Assembly (NCBI GenBank): GCA_045612185.1
Contig: JAZKYO010000030.1
Coordinates: 194,180 to 258,179, forward strand
DNA: 64,000 nucleotides
Direction: 5' to 3'
Source: RGIG8775 sp045612185
GTDB lineage: Bacteria > Bacillota > Clostridia > Oscillospirales > CAG-272
Shown here: positions 59,981 to 64,000 of the stretch, in pieces
Layout: the number at the start of each line of letters is the position of its first letter
How positions within the stretch are numbered: the stretch's first letter is position 1
Notes under the pieces: generated by a model
The model's input: the letters and a program-made list of their open reading frames with translations, nothing else
Told to the model about the DNA's origin: nothing
Database searches by the model: none
Translations under genes and position numbers: made by a program

Positions 59981-61125
59981 ATTACGTCTATCTTGACAAC
60001 GCCGCAACAAGCTTTCCAAAGCCGCGCTCGGTAACGCGGGCGGTAAACGCGTGTATCACTCGATACTGCGGAAACGCGGGGCGCGGGGCGCATTATTACG
60101 CCATGGAAAGCGCGCGGAAAATTTACGAATGCCGCGAGCTTATTTCCGACTTTTTCGGTGTAGGCGCCCCCGAAAGGGTTATTTTTACGCAAAACACCAC
60201 CCATGCTATAAACACCTTTATAAAGGGGGGGCTTAGGCAAGGAGATCACGTTATTATAAGCGACCTTGAACACAACGCGGTTTGGCGTCCGCTTTACAAG
60301 CTGGCAAAAGAGGGGGTAATTGAATACGACGTTTTTCCCTCTATGTGCGGAGATCCGAGAGCCACTCCCACAAGGATAACCGCGGGGATAGCGCGGCTTT
60401 TGAAAAAGAATACAAAGGCTGTTATATGCGCCCACGCCTCAAACATCTGCTCCTACTCCCTTCCAATACGTGAGATTGGGGCGTTCTGCAAGCGTCACAA
60501 GCTGATTTTTGCGGTAGACGCGGCACAGTCTGCGGGGCATTTGCCGATTGACATGGGTGAAATGAGTATTGATGCGCTCTGCGTTCCTGCTCACAAGGGG
60601 CTTTACGGAATACAGGGTGCGGGTTTTCTGGCAATTTCCGAAAATCTGTCGCTTGACACGCTGACAGAGGGCGGAAACGGGCTTTTGTCGCTTGAGGGTG
60701 AAATGGGCGACAGCTATCCCGAAAAACTTGAGTCGGGAACGCTTCCAACTCCGTCTATCGTGGGCTTGGCAGATGGCATTAGGGTGGTAAAAGAGCTTGG
60801 ATTTGACAGCATCCAAGCCCACGAAAAAGCGTTATTCAGATACGCGCGCGAGCGGCTTTCCGCCATCCGTGACATCACCTTGCACTGTCCTGAATACCCG
60901 GGAGCTGTATTACTATTTTCGCACGCCGCCATTCCGTCAGAAAAGCTCGTCGCATCGCTTGGAGACGCGGGAATATGCTTGCGAGGCGGATATCACTGTG
61001 CGGCACTCGGGCACAAAACGCTCGCCACCCCTGAGGGGGGCGCGGCACGGGCAAGCTTTGGAATTTTCAACACCTCAGCCGAAATAGACCGACTTACCGA
61101 CACGCTGAATGAAATTTTAATGTAA
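59977..61125 (+). CDS. class V aminotransferase, cysteine desulfurase-like
   Basis: A 382-residue PLP enzyme with TTG start (GGAGGTGAGATGA upstream) decoding MNYVYLDNAATSFPKP, the classic NifS/SufS/Csd beginning. The PLP Asp is in VDAAQSAGHLP, the Schiff-base Lys in PAHKGLYGIQG, and the likely catalytic Cys in RGGYHCAALGH. The Arg near the C-terminus (RASFGIFNT) binds the substrate carboxylate. It probably removes S (or Se) from cysteine or selenocysteine and hands it to the DUF3343 partner. No SufU, IscU or SelD gene is present here. Confidence 0.88.
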   Translation: MNYVYLDNAATSFPKPRSVTRAVNACITRYCGNAGRGAHYYAMESARKIYECRELISDFFGVGAPERVIFTQNTTHAINTFIKGGLRQGDHVIISDLEHNAVWRPLYKLAKEGVIEYDVFPSMCGDPRATPTRITAGIARLLKKNTKAVICAHASNICSYSLPIREIGAFCKRHKLIFAVDAAQSAGHLPIDMGEMSIDALCVPAHKGLYGIQGAGFLAISENLSLDTLTEGGNGLLSLEGEMGDSYPEKLESGTLPTPSIVGLADGIRVVKELGFDSIQAHEKALFRYARERLSAIRDITLHCPEYPGAVLLFSHAAIPSEKLVASLGDAGICLRGGYHCAALGHKTLATPEGGAARASFGIFNTSAEIDRLTDTLNEILM

Positions 61126-61135
61126 CAATTTATGC

Positions 61136-61170
61136 AAAAGAGCCGACTCACGTCGGCTCTTTATTTTTTT
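61136..61170. terminator. bidirectional intrinsic terminator
   Basis: GAGCCGAC (61140-61147) pairs with GTCGGCTC (61152-61159) around TCAC, with A4 before and TTTATTTTTTT after. The stop codon of the converging gene lies in its loop. Confidence 0.9.
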
Positions 61171-62476
61171 CATTGTATTTTTCAATCATTATAAAGTTGA
61201 CTACCGCCAACAGTTCATACGGCAGTGGGCAAAATTCACCGGGGTTTACCTGCGACATGAGCAAAAGACCCACGTAGGAAAGCCCAAGCGTCAACACGTA
61301 CGGCGACGGCTTTGAAAACATCATTCCAAACCTTTCAACCATTTGTTTGCCGTAACAGAAGATACCAACCAAGCCCAGGCTTCCGACTATTTGCGGAATC
61401 ATCATATGATACCACGTAATAGTTCCCTGCTTTCCGTCATATATGTCGGCGTTTCCCCAGTTGCCAAGTCCGCTTCCGAAAACAGGATTATTCAAAAAAT
61501 CCTCAAAGGAACGAACAAAAAGATTAACTCGCGAATCGGAGCGGTGAATAATAAGGCTTGCCTGTTTCATGTCTTTTGCCATCAAAAACACGCCTACCAA
61601 ACCACCTACCACAATGAGAATACCAAACACGGAAAGCAATGTTTTCTTGGGCTTTTCGAGCTTAATAAAGAAAATACCCACCACCAAACAAATACAAAAC
61701 TCAAGCGTTCCCATAAGCCAGCCACCGCGTGAAGCCGCAAGCAGAATTGCCGCGTAGTTCGCCACAAAAAAGGCTATATACCCAATACCTTTTTTCATTT
61801 TGTAAATACCGAAAGGCATTGTTATCATAAGGATTGTCGCAATATTATTGCTCCACTGTACGTCCGCCAGATTTCCCACAAACAGCGTTTCCTGCAGATT
61901 TCTGACATAATGCTCAAACACAACGAAGGAAGCAAAAGCCCCCACCGTAAGCATCATATCGGCAAAGCGCTCAAAAACGTCGTATCCGACGTTTTCGACC
62001 ACGTGTGAGCGAATAAGCAGATACGCCGCCAGCATACCAAAGCCAAGCATTATAACGTAATACATTGACGCGCCCGAAAAATAATCGGCAGGCGACAGGG
62101 TAAACGCGCCGCCAAGCGTTACCGACACGGCAACCGCCAAGATACCCCAAAAGCTCTTTCCCACCGTTAGCTTTCTTTTGTAAATAATAAGATACGCAAC
62201 TATCGCTGCCACGGGAAACAGTGCCGTCCACCAAAGCGGAAGAAAAAGCGAAGCCGAATCGTAGCACTTTATAACAAACGTGCTTGCAAGCAGCGCAGGC
62301 AAAAAGGCAGACAGTATATTTTCGCAAAAAAGCAAAGCAACCGCGCCGATATTCAAAAGAATTATAGCTCCGTAAGCCTCCCATTTAAAAACCACGAAGC
62401 AAGCAGACAAAAGCACCAGAAAAGCGTAAAAAAGCTTACCTTCAAAAAAGCGTCGGGCTTTTACAACAAAATCCAT
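61148..62476 (-). CDS. O-antigen ligase/Wzy-like membrane protein
   Basis: A 442-residue polytopic protein with about 11-12 hydrophobic segments and the Wzy_C-type core: the large loop SRVNLFVRSFEDFLNNPVFGSGLGNWG and the following ITWYHMMIPQIVGSLGLVG. Such proteins polymerise or ligate surface polysaccharide repeats. No glycosyltransferases or flippase are adjacent, so the polymer is unknown. It ends inside the terminator loop. Confidence 0.82.
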   Translation of the reverse strand: MDFVVKARRFFEGKLFYAFLVLLSACFVVFKWEAYGAIILLNIGAVALLFCENILSAFLPALLASTFVIKCYDSASLFLPLWWTALFPVAAIVAYLIIYKRKLTVGKSFWGILAVAVSVTLGGAFTLSPADYFSGASMYYVIMLGFGMLAAYLLIRSHVVENVGYDVFERFADMMLTVGAFASFVVFEHYVRNLQETLFVGNLADVQWSNNIATILMITMPFGIYKMKKGIGYIAFFVANYAAILLAASRGGWLMGTLEFCICLVVGIFFIKLEKPKKTLLSVFGILIVVGGLVGVFLMAKDMKQASLIIHRSDSRVNLFVRSFEDFLNNPVFGSGLGNWGNADIYDGKQGTITWYHMMIPQIVGSLGLVGIFCYGKQMVERFGMMFSKPSPYVLTLGLSYVGLLLMSQVNPGEFCPLPYELLAVVNFIMIEKYNEKNKEPT

Positions 62477-62559
62477 TTTACAGTCTCTTTCGATTTATTT
62501 GCGGAACTCCGCTTTTATCATTTTACCACATAGCACCGCTAAAATCAAGAGCTTTTGAG

Positions 62560-63600
62560 CTAAAAAAGCTTTTTTATAAAATTTTCGGTAAACCCTTCTT
62601 TAGCGTCAAAATCCATTGCCGCCGTATATATTTCTTCAAGTGCGAAGTGGTACTCTTTTACCTCTCCGAAGCTGTCAAGGGCTAATTCTTCAATCGCCTT
62701 TACCGTTGACTCGATTTTTTTGATTTTTTCTTTTTCTGACCTTAATTCACCCTCATTTACAAAACGTTTGGGATTGATTATCCGCTCACCCTCATCGCCA
62801 ATAACAAAAGCCATGCCAACGTCGCAAAGCTCAAGGGCGTCTACTCGTTCGGGCATTATTGGGTCATATGAGATTTTACAGCTAATTCCAAGCCGCCGCG
62901 CCTCGCTTGCTATCTCCCCAAGCACGAAATGAGACAGGCGGTATTTATCGGGCAAGGTAAAAACTATGCCGCCGCATTTTTCATAAGTATCGAATTTGGT
63001 TTTTCCGTTCATTCCCACAGCGCGGCAAAGCGCGGTTTCAAAGCTTGGTTTTTCGCCTGACGGCAGCTTATGAAGCAGCCTTTTTACCGCTCCCGAAAGC
63101 TTTTTGGCGTTAAGATACGGCAAAATAATTTTCTCCTCCGCTTCAAGCAAATTTCCCACAGCCGAAAGCATAGCGTACGCCCTTGCGTAAGCGTCAGATT
63201 TTCTTGCCGCCAAAAATTCTATTTCTTTTTGGTTTTCCTTAAGGATTCTTTCATTCCAAAAGTCGCCAAGATTGATTATCTGCTCAAAAGCTCCCGGGGT
63301 TAACGGCTCACAAACGTGGGGCGCTGTTCCGTCAAGCAAGCCTACCGCCATTTCTTCTACGATTATACCGTCAAGCGAATCGGAATCCGAGGAACAGTAA
63401 TAATATTTAACGCTCATTCCCCTTTTTTCGGCTTCGCTTGCCACCTCACGCATAAAACGGCTTTTTCCCGTACCGGGGCCTCCCTTTATTACGTAAAGCT
63501 TTTTACAGTTTTCCTTGTTGAAAATTTTAGGAAAATAATTAACAAAGCCGTTTTTTCCGTTTGAAGCGGCAAAATACTTTTTGCAACACCCGATACTCAT
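62560..63600 (-). CDS. PRK06851-type P-loop ATPase
   Basis: A 346-residue protein from the ATG at 63600 (MSIGCCKKYFA); an ATG 23 codons upstream has no ribosome-binding site. The Walker A is VIKGGPGTGKSRFM near residue 37-50, followed by YCSSDSDSLDGIIVEE, a hallmark of the PRK06851 group found in spore-forming Firmicutes, and VGLLDGTAPHVCEPLTPGAFEQIINLGDFW. Function is not established to my knowledge. It stops with TAG and is divergent from a GntR regulator. Confidence 0.8.
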   Translation of the reverse strand: MSIGCCKKYFAASNGKNGFVNYFPKIFNKENCKKLYVIKGGPGTGKSRFMREVASEAEKRGMSVKYYYCSSDSDSLDGIIVEEMAVGLLDGTAPHVCEPLTPGAFEQIINLGDFWNERILKENQKEIEFLAARKSDAYARAYAMLSAVGNLLEAEEKIILPYLNAKKLSGAVKRLLHKLPSGEKPSFETALCRAVGMNGKTKFDTYEKCGGIVFTLPDKYRLSHFVLGEIASEARRLGISCKISYDPIMPERVDALELCDVGMAFVIGDEGERIINPKRFVNEGELRSEKEKIKKIESTVKAIEELALDSFGEVKEYHFALEEIYTAAMDFDAKEGFTENFIKKLF

Positions 63601-63699
63601 AAAACACCAAGTCCTCTCTTTCTTAAATTTCAATGATATGATATGCCGTTTTGTGTCTGTCGGTGTCAAAATAAATTTTTCACTTTTTTCACTAGGCTA

Positions 63700-63728
63700 T
63701 TGACAAGACACTGTATTAGTGCTATAAT
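63700..63728 (+). promoter_or_regulatory. sigma-A promoter of the GntR gene
   Basis: A perfect TTGACA (63700-63705) and TATAAT (63723-63728) with a 17-base spacer. The -10 lies inside an operator palindrome. Confidence 0.9.
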
Positions 63729-63758
63729 ACAGTTGAACTGTATTACACATGTAATACA
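63711..63758 (+). promoter_or_regulatory. two palindromic GntR/YtrA-type operators
   Basis: CTGTATTA-N6-TAATACAG (63711-63732) and CTGTATTA-N6-TAATACA (63738-63758) share the same half-sites and spacing. The first overlaps the -10 box, the second covers the start of the transcript, so binding would block initiation. They fit autoregulation by the downstream YtrA-type GntR protein. Confidence 0.75.
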
Positions 63759-63786
63759 TTCGACTTTGCAAAAAAGGAGCGGCAGT

Positions 63787-64000
63787 ATGATATCATTTGA
63801 CGGTCTTTCAATAAAAAATGACGTTCCCATATATCTTCAAATAATCCGTCACATTAAGCGCGGCGTGGTGTCGGGAGAAGTAAAACACGGCGATGAGCTT
63901 CCTTCAAGACGAGTTTTGTCGGCTCTTTTGGGGGTCAATCCCAATACCATACAAAAGGCGTACAAGTTACTTGAGGAAGAGGGGCTTATTGAGTCACATC
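63787..64000 (+). CDS. GntR-family (YtrA-type) regulator, C-terminus cut by window edge
   Basis: I translated the open frame from ATG at 63787 (AAGGAG 8-13 bases upstream) to the right edge, 71 codons. The N-terminal winged helix is typical of the YtrA subfamily: VPIYLQIIRHIKRGVVSGEV, then GDELPSRRVLSALLGVNPNTIQKAYKLLEEEGLIES. YtrA-type regulators usually sit at the head of an operon with ABC transporter genes, which would lie outside the window. Confidence 0.9.
   Translation, partial: MISFDGLSIKNDVPIYLQIIRHIKRGVVSGEVKHGDELPSRRVLSALLGVNPNTIQKAYKLLEEEGLIESH

Noticed and set aside
1..64000. Prophage, insertion sequence, integron, tRNA or rRNA gene
   Set aside because: I saw no transposase, integrase, phage structural gene, terminal repeats or RNA-gene sequence on either strand. 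A short tRNA could still escape reading by eye.

Overview
The window looks like a chromosomal segment of an anaerobic Clostridia-class Bacillota (Firmicutes), possibly a gut Oscillospirales or Christensenellales relative. The evidence is the Gram-positive gene order yhbY-nadD-yqeK-LCP and plsX-rnc-(radical SAM)-smc-ftsY, a type II pantothenate kinase, RqcH, DUF3343, PqqD-like and PF06541 families, consensus sigma-A promoters with 17-bp spacers, and strong GGAGG ribosome-binding sites. Genus cannot be told from the sequence alone. I saw no rRNA, tRNA, CRISPR array, insertion sequence or prophage, and no gene-free stretch longer than about 300 bases.

Region 1 (1-17.5 kb, all minus strand) is core genome. 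From upstream to downstream it holds infC-rpmI-rplT behind an L20-type leader, then trmH-like, dprA, topA, trmFO, plsX, rnc, an Elp3-like radical SAM gene, smc, ftsY, rdgB, yhbY, nadD, yqeK and an LCP cell-wall ligase cut by the left edge. infC appears to start at AUC behind a perfect Shine-Dalgarno sequence.

Region 2 (17.5-34.4 kb) mixes small transcription units. It has a GNAT acetyltransferase, an AraC regulator with a ThuA-like protein, a PnuC-family vitamin transporter with an amber codon near its 5' end and a switch-like leader, a DUF1295 methyltransferase-like membrane protein, an MBL hydrolase, an OPT peptide transporter with a PqqD-like partner, a lipoprotein, a GH63/MGH1-like glycosidase, alaS, coaW, and a HAD phosphatase coupled to rqcH.

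Region 3 (34.4-41 kb) is a carbohydrate-type locus. It contains a ferredoxin with an FAD oxidoreductase, a divergent PocR-AraC regulator with a DUF4838 protein, and a 923-residue secreted CBM96 glycosidase. Region 4 (41-46.7 kb) is housekeeping: tatD, metG, two membrane proteins, nrnA-like and rbfA.

Region 5 (46.8-55 kb) is the most unusual part. It is a four-gene unit made of a 1903-residue secreted glycine-rich/InlB-MucBP-like giant protein, a single-pass protein with an Asp/Pro/Thr repeat stalk, a small secreted protein, and a second single-pass protein. By eye the four share domains in two pairs: the giant's C-terminus with the small secreted protein, and the two membrane proteins with each other. 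This suggests a cell-surface assembly that I cannot match to a described system.

Region 6 (55-64 kb) has an Mrp Fe-S carrier with a second FAD oxidoreductase and an SGNH hydrolase, then divergent gpmI, a DUF3343/cysteine desulfurase pair, an O-antigen-ligase-like protein, a PRK06851-type ATPase, and a YtrA-type GntR regulator at the right edge with two palindromic operators at its promoter.
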